The notes under the pieces: generated by a model
Databases searched by the model: none
The model's input: only the letters and a program-made list of their open reading frames with translations
What the model was told of the DNA's origin: nothing
Source of the DNA: CALBPI01 sp038521865
GTDB lineage: Bacteria > Pseudomonadota > Gammaproteobacteria > Steroidobacterales > Woeseiaceae
Length of the DNA: 64,000 nucleotides
Direction of reading: 5' to 3'
Assembly: GCA_038521865.1 (NCBI GenBank)
Contig: JBCBKO010000003.1
Span: forward strand, 248,001-312,000
Made by a program: the position numbers and the translations under genes
Part shown: in pieces, positions 52,442-61,735 of the stretch
Position numbering within the stretch: position 1 is the first letter of the stretch
Layout: every line of letters starts with the position of its first letter

Positions 52442-53743
52442 ATGAATAGAATTCAATCGCCACTGCCTTTCGTCCTGGCCCTGTTGCTCACGTTTACTAC
52501 AGGCTCCGCGTTCGCTCAGGAGGAAAGTGTCCTGTTGGATCGCGTTGTCGCACTGGTTAACGACGGTGTCGTGCTTGAGAGTGAACTCAACGTGCAGGTG
52601 CAGATCATCAAGCAACGCATTCTTGAGACCGGACAGCCAATGCCGCCGGAGAGCGAACTCAAATCGCAAATCCTCGAACGACTGATCGTTACCCGATTGC
52701 AGCTTCAGCGCGCAGATCGAATGGGCATTCGAATTTCCGATGAAGCGCTCAACAACGCCTTGGCAAGTGTGGCACAACGCAACGGTATTCCATTCGAGCA
52801 GTTGCCCGAGGTCATGTCCGCGCAGGGAATCTCGTATCCCGTTTATCGTGAAGATATGCGCGAGCAAATGGTGATCGAACAGGTGCGGAATATTTCTGTT
52901 GTGAGACGAATCAGCGTCACAGAGCGCGAATTGGAGCAGTGCCTGGCACGAACCGAGCAACAGTCAGGCGTGAACGCCGAATATGATCTTTCGCACATGC
53001 TGATCAGTGTCTCGGGCACCGCGACAGCGGATGAATTCCGCGCGGCGCAAGACAAAGCGGAGTCGCTCTACAAGCAAATCAAAGATGGTGCGGATTTCGC
53101 AACGCTGGCCATCACGAATTCGGACAGCGAAACAGCACTCGAAGGCGGCAGTCTCGGTTGGAGAAAAGGCAATCAGATCCCGACGCTCTTCGCTGATGCG
53201 GTCTATGAGATGAGCGTGGGAGACGTCTCGCGGCCCATCCGCAGTGGCAGCGGTTTTCATCTGGTGCGATTGAACGAGATGCGCGGTGCTACTGGGCGCA
53301 GCGAAATCGAACAAACCAAAGTCCGACACATTCTTGTGCGGCCCAACGAAATTCTGGATGAGGCGGCGGCGCGCCAGAAGCTTCAGGACATTCGTTCGCG
53401 AATTCTCGAAGGCGAGGATTTCGCTGATCTTGCAAAGCTCAACTCCGACGACCCCGGCTCCGGCAATCTCGGCGGTGATCTCGGCTGGACACAACCCGGC
53501 GTTTTTGTCCCGGAATTCACCGAGGTCGTCAATGAACTCGAGCTGAATCAACTCTCGGACGTGGTCCAGACGCGATTCGGGTTTCACATTATCGAAGTAC
53601 TCGGGCGCCGGATGTACGACAACACGGACGAAGTGCGCCGAAACGAGTGCGCAACCAGTCTGCGAAACTCGCGGGTCGGCGAGGAGACCGAGTTGTGGCT
53701 GCGTCGTTTGCGGGACGAAGCCTTCGTGGACAAGCGTATCTGA
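52442..53743 (+). CDS. surA: Periplasmic chaperone/PPIase SurA
   Basis: The 433-aa precursor has a signal peptide (FVLALLLTFTTGSAFA), an N-terminal SurA domain (LDRVVALVNDGVVLESELN), and two parvulin modules (about residues 175-275 and 285-385: LSHMLIS and VRHILVRPNEI, DFADLAKLNSDD). It guides outer-membrane proteins such as LptD, whose gene is 3 bases upstream. The order lptD-surA-pdxA-rsmA-apaG-apaH is conserved. Confidence 0.97.
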   Translation: MNRIQSPLPFVLALLLTFTTGSAFAQEESVLLDRVVALVNDGVVLESELNVQVQIIKQRILETGQPMPPESELKSQILERLIVTRLQLQRADRMGIRISDEALNNALASVAQRNGIPFEQLPEVMSAQGISYPVYREDMREQMVIEQVRNISVVRRISVTERELEQCLARTEQQSGVNAEYDLSHMLISVSGTATADEFRAAQDKAESLYKQIKDGADFATLAITNSDSETALEGGSLGWRKGNQIPTLFADAVYEMSVGDVSRPIRSGSGFHLVRLNEMRGATGRSEIEQTKVRHILVRPNEILDEAAARQKLQDIRSRILEGEDFADLAKLNSDDPGSGNLGGDLGWTQPGVFVPEFTEVVNELELNQLSDVVQTRFGFHIIEVLGRRMYDNTDEVRRNECATSLRNSRVGEETELWLRRLRDEAFVDKRI

Positions 53744-53748
53744 ATACT

Positions 53749-54735
53749 TTGAGGCTGGCGCTCACAACCGGAGAGCCCGCAGGGATAGGACCAGAAATCT
53801 GTCTCAAGCGTGCACTCATGCAGCAACCGTGTGCCTTGATCGGTATCGGGGACGCAGACTTCCTTTCGCATCGCGCCGATCAGATGGACATACGCATCGA
53901 GATCGAACGCGTGACCGTTGACGCCCTCCCTAATGCGCACACGCCCGGCCGACTACCGGTATTGCACACGCCGATTTGCGCACATGATTGTCTCGGTGTG
54001 CCCGACTCGCGCAACGCCGCTGGCCTGATTGAGGGGCTGAACCGCGCGGTGGACGGTTGTATGGCAAGAGACTTTGCGGGCATGGTCACCGCACCAGTTC
54101 AAAAATCGGCAATTGCCGATGGTGGATACCGCTTTCTAGGCCACACCGAATACATCGCTGAACGAAGCGGCGCGGATCAGTCAGTAATGCTGATCGCAAA
54201 TGACACTTTGCGCGTAGCGCTGGTCACCACGCATCTTCCTTTGAGAGCAGTCGCAGATGCGATCACCAAGCCCAAGATTCTGCGAGTCGCTCGTGTACTG
54301 GCCAAAGATCTTTCTCGACGATTCGGTATCGCTGATCCGACTATCGCAGTGTGCGGGCTCAATCCGCATGCCGGCGAACAAGGACACTTAGGTCATGAGG
54401 ACGATGCGGTGATCAAGCCCGCCATCGAACAACTTCGATCTGAAGGCATCGCAATCCGAGGACCTTATCCTGCTGACACCATCTTCAATCATGCCGGCAA
54501 GGGCGCCGATGCAATCCTTGCGATGTACCACGACCAGGGTTTGCCGGTGGTCAAGTACGCAGGCTTCGGATCATTGGTCAATGTCACATTAGGGTTGCCG
54601 ATCATCCGCACCTCGGTCGATCATGGCAGCGCACTCGATCTTGCAGGAAAAGGCGTCGCAGACACAGAAAGCCTGCAGGCTGCTATTGATCTCGCCGCGC
54701 GTCTTGCTGCCAGTGAACACGCACAAACCCCGTAA
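53749..54735 (+). CDS. pdxA: 4-hydroxythreonine-4-phosphate dehydrogenase
   Basis: An enzyme of pyridoxal phosphate synthesis. The 328-aa protein has GEPAGIGPEI, the three metal-binding His residues (TTHLPLRAVAD, LNPHAGE, MYHDQGLPVVKY), and a normal C-terminus. No ATG lies near the start: TTG 53749 (MRLALTTGEP) gives 328 aa, against 329 in E. coli, and CTG 53740 would add three residues. Longer frames run inside surA. The end overlaps rsmA by 23 bases. Confidence 0.95.
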   Translation: MRLALTTGEPAGIGPEICLKRALMQQPCALIGIGDADFLSHRADQMDIRIEIERVTVDALPNAHTPGRLPVLHTPICAHDCLGVPDSRNAAGLIEGLNRAVDGCMARDFAGMVTAPVQKSAIADGGYRFLGHTEYIAERSGADQSVMLIANDTLRVALVTTHLPLRAVADAITKPKILRVARVLAKDLSRRFGIADPTIAVCGLNPHAGEQGHLGHEDDAVIKPAIEQLRSEGIAIRGPYPADTIFNHAGKGADAILAMYHDQGLPVVKYAGFGSLVNVTLGLPIIRTSVDHGSALDLAGKGVADTESLQAAIDLAARLAASEHAQTP

Positions 54736-55480
54736 ACGGTTCGGACAGCACTTCCTGACCGACACTTCGGTCGTGGATCGTATGCTGCGCGCTATCGCTC
54801 CGAAACCAGGAGAACATCTGGTCGAGATCGGCCCGGGGCAGCGGGCTCTGACGGAGGGATTGGAGCCTCGCACCGATCAACTGACGCTGATCGAACTCGA
54901 TCGTGACCTCGTGCTCGAACTGCAACAGGTCTATCGTGAAAACGAACAGGTTCGCATTGTTTCAGGGGACGCACTGAGTCAGGATTACGGCGCCCTTGGA
55001 GGACCGCTTCGGTTGGTAGGCAATTTGCCCTACAACATTTCCACACCACTATTGTTTCACCTGTTGCAGCACATTGATGTGGTAAGCGACATGCACTTCA
55101 TGTTGCAAAAGGAAGTCGTCGATCGAATTGTGGCGCGAGCGGGTGACAAGGCCTACGGACGCCTCAGCGTGATGCTCGGTTGCGCATTTGACGCTGAACA
55201 TCTCTTCGATGTCGGCCCCGAAGCGTTCGATCCGCCGCCAAAAGTACGGTCAGCGATTGTGCGCCTCACACCGCTACCCGAATCAGGTCGGCTGGGGTTG
55301 GATAGCAATTTCGAACCAGTCGTGAAGCGCGCGTTTTCCATGCGTCGTAAGACGCTGCGCAACGCATTGCGCGACTTCGTCGATGCAGAGCAGATGACGA
55401 ATATCGGCATCGACCCCGGGCGGAGGCCGGAAACGCTCTCGATTGCGGAGTTTGATGCACTGTCGCGATTGCGTTCCTGA
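54713..55480 (+). CDS. rsmA: 16S rRNA (A1518/A1519) dimethyltransferase
   Basis: The 255-aa KsgA-type methyltransferase has KPRKRFGQHFL, the SAM motif LVEIGPGQRALTEGL (one more Gln/Arg than the usual GLG), the catalytic NLPYNIS, and FDPPPKVRSAIVRL. Start GTG 54713 gives the family N-terminus; the longer frame lies inside pdxA. It methylates two adenines near the 3' end of 16S rRNA. Confidence 0.96.
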   Translation: MNTHKPRKRFGQHFLTDTSVVDRMLRAIAPKPGEHLVEIGPGQRALTEGLEPRTDQLTLIELDRDLVLELQQVYRENEQVRIVSGDALSQDYGALGGPLRLVGNLPYNISTPLLFHLLQHIDVVSDMHFMLQKEVVDRIVARAGDKAYGRLSVMLGCAFDAEHLFDVGPEAFDPPPKVRSAIVRLTPLPESGRLGLDSNFEPVVKRAFSMRRKTLRNALRDFVDAEQMTNIGIDPGRRPETLSIAEFDALSRLRS

Positions 55481-55526
55481 TCACAAAGCAATTGCACCAC
55501 TTCCGGCGGTTTGCTTGAATGACGCC

Positions 55527-55901
55527 ATGGAAAACCCCTCGATTGACATTGATGTCGCCACGACCTACCGCGAGGATCGAAGCGAGCCCGATTCAGGCAG
55601 ATTTGTATTCGCCTATCGTATCCGCATTCGCAACGATGGCGATCAGGTCACCCAACTGCTGCGCAGACACTGGGTCATTACCGACAGCAACGGCAAGGTG
55701 CAGGAAGTTCGTGGTGACGGTGTCGTAGGTCAGCAGCCGGTGCTCGAGCCCGGTGAGAGTTATGAGTACAGCTCCGGCGCGATCATCGAAACACCGGTCG
55801 GCACTATGCAGGGTAGCTACCTGATGAAGCGCAATGACGATGTCCGTTTCGAAGCGCCAATCGAGCCGTTCACATTGGCCATCCCCGGCATTCTCCAGTA
55901 G
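55527..55901 (+). CDS. apaG: ApaG / CorD-type protein
   Basis: The product has 124 aa with the ApaG beta-sandwich: FVFAYRIRIRNDGDQVTQLLRRHWVITD, EVRGDGVVGQQPVLEPGESYEY, and GSYLM. Function is not settled; the gene is conserved between rsmA and apaH. ATG 55527 gives the usual length, and a TTG four codons before it is possible. Confidence 0.95.
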   Translation: MENPSIDIDVATTYREDRSEPDSGRFVFAYRIRIRNDGDQVTQLLRRHWVITDSNGKVQEVRGDGVVGQQPVLEPGESYEYSSGAIIETPVGTMQGSYLMKRNDDVRFEAPIEPFTLAIPGILQ

Positions 55902-55912
55902 CGGAAGATTCC

Positions 55913-56749
55913 ATGGCCTTGTACGCCATCGGTGACCTTCAGGGATGTTACGAGGAATTCAAGCGACTGTTGGACCTCGTAGAGTTCGATCTTTCCCGAG
56001 ATACACTTTGGTTGACGGGTGATCTTGTCAATCGCGGTCCGCACTCCCTTGCGACACTGAGGTTGGTCAGGAGCCTCGGCGACTCGGTCATTACTGTGCT
56101 TGGCAACCATGACCTACACCTGCTTGCTCTGGCGGGCGTCGACAGCAAACGCGCACGCCGCTACCACGACTTGCACTCCGTACTTGACGCGCCGGACGCC
56201 GATGAGTTGATCGACTGGTTACGCCACAGGCCGCTCCTGCACTTTGACTCGACACTCGACAAGGCGCTGGTGCATGCCGGAATTTTGCCGCGCTGGAGTA
56301 TTAAGAAAGCACTTAACCTCGCCAGCGAGGTCGAAACCGTCCTTCAGAGCGACGAGCACGAACACCTGCTACGTCGGCTGTATGGCAACAAACCCGCACT
56401 ATGGCGCAAAACGCTTGAGGGCGTCGATCGCTGGCGCTACATCATCAATGTATTCACGCGTATGCGCATGTTGACCTTGCGCGGGGGCCTGGACCTGCGC
56501 ACCAAAGGCCTGCCGGCCAGCGGTCCGAAACACAGCAAACCCTGGTTCACGGTGCCGCACAAACGAAAGGAAACAGAAGTGGTGTTTGGCCACTGGTCCG
56601 CCCTCGGCTACTTTCGGGGCAACGGCGTTCTCGGGCTTGATAGCGGGTGTGTTTGGGGCCGGAGTCTGACTGCCGTCCGTCTCGATGTCGCATCCGGCGC
56701 CCAATCGCCCGTGACTACTGGTTGTCCACCTTACGGAAAGCGACAGTAA
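55913..56749 (+). CDS. apaH: Symmetrical bis(5'-nucleosyl)-tetraphosphatase
   Basis: The 278-aa calcineurin-like phosphoesterase hydrolyses Ap4A to two ADP. The metal-binding motifs are all there: GDLQGC (residues 7-12), GDLVNRGP, GNHDLHL, and HAGILP. Last gene of the lptD operon; a new promoter for the kynurenine genes follows. folA, often the next gene, lies 6 kb further away. Confidence 0.97.
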   Translation: MALYAIGDLQGCYEEFKRLLDLVEFDLSRDTLWLTGDLVNRGPHSLATLRLVRSLGDSVITVLGNHDLHLLALAGVDSKRARRYHDLHSVLDAPDADELIDWLRHRPLLHFDSTLDKALVHAGILPRWSIKKALNLASEVETVLQSDEHEHLLRRLYGNKPALWRKTLEGVDRWRYIINVFTRMRMLTLRGGLDLRTKGLPASGPKHSKPWFTVPHKRKETEVVFGHWSALGYFRGNGVLGLDSGCVWGRSLTAVRLDVASGAQSPVTTGCPPYGKRQ

Positions 56750-56761
56750 CGGCTTATGCGG

Positions 56762-56789
56762 TCGACATAACCGCGTTGCACACTACAAT
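56762..56789 (+). promoter_or_regulatory. Probable sigma-70 promoter of the kynurenine operon
   Basis: TCGACA, 16 bases, TACAAT, each 5 of 6 to consensus. The expected transcription start coincides with the ATG at 56796, and there is no ribosome-binding site. A small inverted repeat (GCGGT-7-ACCGC, 56758-56774) covers the -35. Confidence 0.5.
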
Positions 56790-56795
56790 AAAGAC

Positions 56796-57341
56796 ATGAG
56801 CGAACCGAGCGACACCGGACCTTTGCCCCACCTGCAACCGTTCGATCTGCAAGGTTGGATTGATCGCCATCGACACTTGTTGAAACCACCCGTCGGCAAT
56901 CAACAAGTATTCGAAGACAACGGCTTCATCATTATGGTGGTGGGTGGCCCTAACCAACGGGACGACTACCACATCGACGAAGGTGAGGAGTTTTTTTATC
57001 AGCTCGAGGGCGACATGGTGCTGCGAACCATTCAGGATCAGCAACGTGTGGATATCCCTATTTCTGCCGGGCAGGTTTTGTTGTTGCCGCCGCGCGTGCC
57101 CCATTCCCCACAGCGAATGGCGCACTCGGTAGGATTGGTTGTTGAGCGCCAGCGGCGAGACGACGAGCTTGACGGTTTTCAGTGGTATTGCGACAACTGC
57201 GACGCGTTGCTATACGAGGAATACCTGCACGTCAGCGATATCGTGAACCAGCTGCCGCCGGTGTTCGATCGTTTTTACGCCAGTGTTGCGAATCGAACGT
57301 GCGATCACTGTGGCACCATCAAACCGGATCGTGAATCGTGA
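56796..57341 (+). CDS. 3-hydroxyanthranilate 3,4-dioxygenase
   Basis: The 181-aa cupin opens the ring of 3-hydroxyanthranilate; the product cyclises to quinolinate, a precursor of NAD. The iron ligands are in DDYHIDEGEEFFYQ (His and Glu) and VPHSPQR (His). The C-terminal rubredoxin-like iron site has CDNC and CDHC, as in the bacterial (NbaC/HAO) enzymes. It is first in the kyn operon and may be translated from a leaderless mRNA. It overlaps the next gene by 4 bases (GTGA). Confidence 0.93.
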   Translation: MSEPSDTGPLPHLQPFDLQGWIDRHRHLLKPPVGNQQVFEDNGFIIMVVGGPNQRDDYHIDEGEEFFYQLEGDMVLRTIQDQQRVDIPISAGQVLLLPPRVPHSPQRMAHSVGLVVERQRRDDELDGFQWYCDNCDALLYEEYLHVSDIVNQLPPVFDRFYASVANRTCDHCGTIKPDRES

Positions 57342-58120
57342 GTAGCGCCTTCCCACGCAGTATCGCGCGGCGCATCGATTTCGGTGGTCCGCAAAGCAAT
57401 TACTTTGGTGTCGAACCAGCCAGCACCAGCCCGATGCGCGGCGGGAGCTTCGTGGGGGACACTCGCGAGGGTGGCAGCTGCAACGCGAGCGTTATCACGC
57501 TCAATCCTCATTGCCATGGCACCCACACGGAAGGTGTCGGCCACGTGCTGAATACTCGAAAGAGCGTCTACGATGTGGTTCCGCTCGCCGCACTCGATGC
57601 CCTGCTGATTACACTCGCCGATGTGCCCGCGTCGGAAACGAACGATCGCTGCGCGTTCTATGTGGTGCCCGAGGACCGACAGTTGACGGCGAGCGCGCTG
57701 GAAACAGCGTTGGGCGATGAGCAGCTCGCGGATTATGAGGCCTTGATCGTGCGAACCCTGCCGAACGATCTCAGCAAGACCCACCGCCATTACACGGAGA
57801 ATGCTGACTACCCGTTTTTCACGCACACGGCGATGCACAAGATCGTTGGCAGTGGCATCGAACACTTACTGGTGGACACCCCGTCCCTGGACAGACTCGA
57901 TGATGGCGGCGCGTTGGCGCTGCATAGGCAGTATTGGCAGTTGCCGCGAGACGGGCATGATGACGGTCCCGATACTCGCTACAAGGCTACAGTAACCGAA
58001 ATGATCTTCGTGCCGTCCGACATCGCGGACGGGGCATTTCGGTTGATGTTTCAGCCCGCACCGTTTTCAGGCGATGCGATTCCTAGCAATCCCATCTTGC
58101 TGGCACCAGGAAGCGACTAG
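57338..58120 (+). CDS. Cyclase-family protein, probable kynurenine formamidase
   Basis: The 260-aa metal-dependent hydrolase has the signature HCHGTHTEGVGH (compare HxGTHxDxPxH of KynB), which would bind zinc. The Asp is replaced by Glu, and the Pro is missing. Formamidase hydrolyses N-formylkynurenine to kynurenine. The enzyme is assigned from its operon with the 3-hydroxyanthranilate dioxygenase, kynureninase and monooxygenase. GTG 57338 overlaps the dioxygenase stop; the next gene begins directly after its stop. Confidence 0.75.
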   Translation: MSSAFPRSIARRIDFGGPQSNYFGVEPASTSPMRGGSFVGDTREGGSCNASVITLNPHCHGTHTEGVGHVLNTRKSVYDVVPLAALDALLITLADVPASETNDRCAFYVVPEDRQLTASALETALGDEQLADYEALIVRTLPNDLSKTHRHYTENADYPFFTHTAMHKIVGSGIEHLLVDTPSLDRLDDGGALALHRQYWQLPRDGHDDGPDTRYKATVTEMIFVPSDIADGAFRLMFQPAPFSGDAIPSNPILLAPGSD

Positions 58121-59377
58121 ATGCTGGCAGAGCAAGCACGTATCGCTTTTGAGCACGACGAGGTCGACGAGCTGTCCTCGTATCGCGATCGTTTCCACTG
58201 GCCCGTGACCGCGACAGGCGATCGAAAATGCTATCTCGCGGGCAACTCGCTCGGCCTGCAACCCAACACCGTTGAGCAAGCGGTTCAGGACATTCTCGGA
58301 GACTGGAAAGCGCTCGGAGTTGAAGGTCATTTCAACGGCAGTCCACCCTGGCTTTCCTACCATGAGAACGCCACCAGCGGTCTCGCACGATTATTGGGCT
58401 GCAAAGCGTCAGAGGTCGTTGCGATGAACACGCTGACCGTGAATCTCAATCTCTTGCTACTGAGTTTCTATCGTCCCACTGCTCAGAGATTCCGGATACT
58501 CATCGAAGCCGATGCGTTTCCTTCAGATCGTTATGCGGTGCAGTCACAACTTCGACTGCACGGGTTCGACCCCGATCAGGACCTTGTCGAATGGCGTGGC
58601 AGCAGCGAGGGCCTGACGGTCGATTCGTTACGCGAGATTCTCGACGCCGATGAGAGAATCGCCATGGTGATGGTACCGGGCGTGCAGTACTTGACCGGAG
58701 AGGTGCTCGATCTACAAGGCATCGCTGATCTGACGCACAAATACGGCATTACTTTGGGCACCGACCTCGCGCATGCGATCGGTAATGTGCCGCTCCAACT
58801 TCACGATTGGGGCATCGATTTCGCGGTGTTTTGCTCCTACAAGTATCTGAACGGCGGACCCGGTGCCGTTGGCGGCGCCTTCGTGAACGAACGCCACCAT
58901 GGTCTGCGTGATGGGCAGCTACACGGCTGGTGGGGCAATCGGGAAGCCACACGTTTCGAGATGCGCCACAAAATCGATCCCGCACCCGGTGTCGAGATCT
59001 GGCAGCAAAGCAATCCTCCGATACTGAGTATGGCGCCATTGGTAGCATCACTGGAGATATTCGACAGCATCGGTATCGATGCGATCAGAAGTAAATCGCA
59101 GCGATTGACGGGCTATCTCAGAACGCTGATTGAGTCGCATCTGCCAGGACGCGTTCAAATCATCACGCCCAAAGCACGACAGGGTGCGCAGCTTTCCCTA
59201 AGGATTGTCGATGAGCGAGTGACCGGGCGTTCGGTTTTGGAGTCGCTAGAGCAACAGCATGTTGTTTGCGACTGGCGGGAGCCGGATGTCATCCGTGTTG
59301 CCCCCGCACCGCTCTACAATAATTTCACGGACGTGTGGACCTTTGTTCAGCGTCTCGACCGGGCGATGCAACCCTGA
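58121..59377 (+). CDS. kynU: Kynureninase
   Basis: The 418-aa PLP enzyme splits 3-hydroxykynurenine into 3-hydroxyanthranilate and alanine. The sequence shows GNSLGLQP, HENATSGLARLLG, GTDLAHAIGNVPLQLHDWGIDFAV, and the PLP lysine in SYKYLNGGPG (about residue 245). ATG 58121 follows the previous stop without a gap. Its TGA overlaps the monooxygenase ATG (TGATG). Confidence 0.96.
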   Translation: MLAEQARIAFEHDEVDELSSYRDRFHWPVTATGDRKCYLAGNSLGLQPNTVEQAVQDILGDWKALGVEGHFNGSPPWLSYHENATSGLARLLGCKASEVVAMNTLTVNLNLLLLSFYRPTAQRFRILIEADAFPSDRYAVQSQLRLHGFDPDQDLVEWRGSSEGLTVDSLREILDADERIAMVMVPGVQYLTGEVLDLQGIADLTHKYGITLGTDLAHAIGNVPLQLHDWGIDFAVFCSYKYLNGGPGAVGGAFVNERHHGLRDGQLHGWWGNREATRFEMRHKIDPAPGVEIWQQSNPPILSMAPLVASLEIFDSIGIDAIRSKSQRLTGYLRTLIESHLPGRVQIITPKARQGAQLSLRIVDERVTGRSVLESLEQQHVVCDWREPDVIRVAPAPLYNNFTDVWTFVQRLDRAMQP

Positions 59378-60744
59378 TGCGACTTCACGACGAACCCATC
59401 ACCATCCTCGGTGCGGGCCTGACAGGCGCGCTCCTAGCGGCGATCCTCGCGCAACGCGGTATGCAGGTTGAGGTTATCGAGCGGCAGCAGGATCCACGCA
59501 AGGTCGACGCCTATGCCGGGAGATCGATCAATCTCGCTATGGCCGCCCGCGGCATGAACGGACTCGCAGTCGCCGGGCTGACCGACGCAGTGGCTCCGTT
59601 ACTCTGTCCGATGCCAGGTCGGCTCCTCCACAACACGGATGGCACGCAACACTTCCAGCCGTACAGCGCGCATGAGCATGAGTTGAATTACTCTGTTAGC
59701 CGCGCTGGCCTCAATGCCATTTTGCTGGATGCGGCGGAAAAAGCGGGTGCGAAGTTTCGGTTTGGCCAGCGCTGCATTGATTTCGTTCCAATGGAAAACC
59801 GTCTGACGCTGGAAGCGGTGGGTGCCGATACCTCGCACCGCTATTCACTGACAGCCTCCCGCCTGATCGCTGCAGACGGCGCAGGCTCACCCGTGCGACG
59901 CGCCCTGGCATCACTGCCCGGATTCGATTTCGAAGAGTCGCTGCTCGACCACCTCTATCAGGAAATCGCCATCCCGCCGAAGGACGGGAATTTCGCGATG
60001 GAAGCCGAGGCATTGCATATCTGGCCACGTGGCGGGTACATGTTTATTGCATTGCCGAATCCCGAGCGGGATTTCACGGGCACGTTGTTCATGAAAGCCA
60101 AAGGCGACGCTGATGAGCCGTCTTTTGAATGGTGGCAGGAGCCCGAACGCGCTGCCCGATGGTTCGCAACAACGTTTTCCGATGTGCCGGCGCTCGTGCC
60201 CGATCTTGCAGACCAATTGCAGAACAACCCTACCGGCGTCATGGGTACAGTCCGATGTAATCGCTGGCACCTTGATGATCGGATATTGCTGATTGGCGAC
60301 GCCGCTCATGCGATCGTACCGTTCCACGGTCAGGGCATGAACGCCGCTTTCGAAGACTGCGCCGCATTCTCGGCGCTACTGGACACGGCTAGCGACTGGC
60401 GGGATCTGTTCGAACGCTTCAGCAAAGCCCGGGTACCTAACACCAACGCGATCGCGGATATGGCGCTCGAAAACTATATCGAGATGCGCGACACCGTACG
60501 TGATCACAAATTCCATCTCAAAAAGGCACTGGCCTTCGAATTGGAACGCATGGCCCCGGATCAATTCATTTCACGCTACGCGATGGTCATGTTCCACGCG
60601 GATATTCCGTATGCAACCGCGCAGGAGCGTGGCCGCGTACAGGCCGACCTTTTGGATAGGTGGACATCGCCACATAATGGGCTCTCCGAGATCGATCTCA
60701 GCCAATGCCTTCGCGAGGCGCGCGAGGCGCTGCCGACGCTCTGA
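59377..60744 (+). CDS. kmo: Kynurenine 3-monooxygenase
   Basis: The 455-aa FAD-dependent hydroxylase has the dinucleotide motif ILGAGLTGALLA at the N-terminus, AAGRSINLAM-type substrate loop residues (YAGRSINLAMAARG), and GDAAHAIVPFHGQGMNAAFEDC. A hydrophobic C-terminal anchor, as in the mitochondrial enzyme, is not evident. The start ATG 59377 overlaps the kynU stop. It completes the kynurenine-to-quinolinate steps, but a tryptophan dioxygenase gene (kynA) is missing from the cluster. Confidence 0.95.
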   Translation: MRLHDEPITILGAGLTGALLAAILAQRGMQVEVIERQQDPRKVDAYAGRSINLAMAARGMNGLAVAGLTDAVAPLLCPMPGRLLHNTDGTQHFQPYSAHEHELNYSVSRAGLNAILLDAAEKAGAKFRFGQRCIDFVPMENRLTLEAVGADTSHRYSLTASRLIAADGAGSPVRRALASLPGFDFEESLLDHLYQEIAIPPKDGNFAMEAEALHIWPRGGYMFIALPNPERDFTGTLFMKAKGDADEPSFEWWQEPERAARWFATTFSDVPALVPDLADQLQNNPTGVMGTVRCNRWHLDDRILLIGDAAHAIVPFHGQGMNAAFEDCAAFSALLDTASDWRDLFERFSKARVPNTNAIADMALENYIEMRDTVRDHKFHLKKALAFELERMAPDQFISRYAMVMFHADIPYATAQERGRVQADLLDRWTSPHNGLSEIDLSQCLREAREALPTL

Positions 60745-60755
60745 TTGGTCGGATC

Positions 60756-60786
60756 TGTAACCTTTTCGGATTACCGGCACTATAAG
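60756..60786 (+). promoter_or_regulatory. Possible ECF-type promoter ahead of the secreted-protein/sigma operon
   Basis: TGTAACC is followed by TTTTCGG and, after about 18 bases, by TATAAG. TGTAACC resembles the AAC-containing -35 of many ECF sigma factors. As the operon encodes an ECF sigma factor, autoregulation is plausible. A sigma-70 reading would need an unfavourable spacer of 19. Confidence 0.35.
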
Positions 60787-60816
60787 CTCCTGAAACTGAA
60801 TCACAGGAGCATCATC

Positions 60817-61725
60817 ATGAGATTTTTGATTGTCTCGCTCAGTCTGCTGCTTGGCAGCATTGCGGGCTTGGCCGGTGCAGAAATATCCAATCGAGATATC
60901 CCACCGGACGCCAACTGGTATATCTACGTAGGCATGGAAGCGCTGCGTGACAGCGACGCCGGGGCAGAAGTCTTGAGCTGGATTGACGAGGACGTCACAT
61001 CGGATATGGAACGCGATTTCGGCATCCGAATCACAGAGGACACTGATTCCGTTTTCCTCTATGGCGATGGTGATGAGAACTTCGCTTTGCGACTGCTCGC
61101 AGACTTCAGTGACGAGACGGTATCCAAGCTGAAGGCTGAGGTCCTCAGCAATGACAACACAACTACGAAGAAAGCCGCATGGGGCGAGTATTTCGTGATC
61201 CAGGATCTCGAGGATGAGCTGGACATCGACACCGGCGAGGTCAATATTGAGACCGATACCATTTACGTCAACTTCGACGACGGTAAAGCAATCTACATCG
61301 CGTCCACGCTTGAGCATCTGGCCAACGAGGTGAAGGGCATTCGTGGCGGTAACAACAACATTCTCGTCCTCGACGGGCGCAAACCGTTCCTACAAATCGG
61401 CGTGAATACCGACGAATTGGATGCGGACGGTGACTTCGACTTTGACTCTGACCTACTTCGTCAAACGAGCAAGGTAGCCCTAACCGTTGGTTCGGTCCGC
61501 GATGCGTTTGATATCCACACACGCATCACGGCTACCGATCCCGAAGTGACTGAGTCGATGGCCAATATCGTGCGCGGCCTCATCAGTCTGCGGATGTTGT
61601 CATCCGAAATCCCAGACTCTTTGAGCCGCGTCATCGACAAGCTGAAGGTCGAATCTGACAGCTCGGGTATGTCGATTAGGCTGTCTGTAACACCCGGTGA
61701 ACTGCAGGCATTCGCTGACGAATAA
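60817..61725 (+). CDS. Hypothetical exported protein of the ECF sigma operon
   Basis: The precursor has 302 aa with a Sec signal peptide (LIVSLSLLLGSIAGLAGA). ATG 60817 has AGGAG 7 bases upstream. The mature part is strongly acidic, has no cysteine, and looks like a mixed alpha/beta protein with repeated Asp-rich turns (DVTSDMERDFGIRITEDTDS, ELDADGDFDFDSDL). I do not recognise a family. It is cotranscribed with the sigma factor (11-base gap) and could be a target or sensor of the system. Confidence 0.7.
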   Translation: MRFLIVSLSLLLGSIAGLAGAEISNRDIPPDANWYIYVGMEALRDSDAGAEVLSWIDEDVTSDMERDFGIRITEDTDSVFLYGDGDENFALRLLADFSDETVSKLKAEVLSNDNTTTKKAAWGEYFVIQDLEDELDIDTGEVNIETDTIYVNFDDGKAIYIASTLEHLANEVKGIRGGNNNILVLDGRKPFLQIGVNTDELDADGDFDFDSDLLRQTSKVALTVGSVRDAFDIHTRITATDPEVTESMANIVRGLISLRMLSSEIPDSLSRVIDKLKVESDSSGMSIRLSVTPGELQAFADE

Positions 61726-61735
61726 AGCGACCCTG

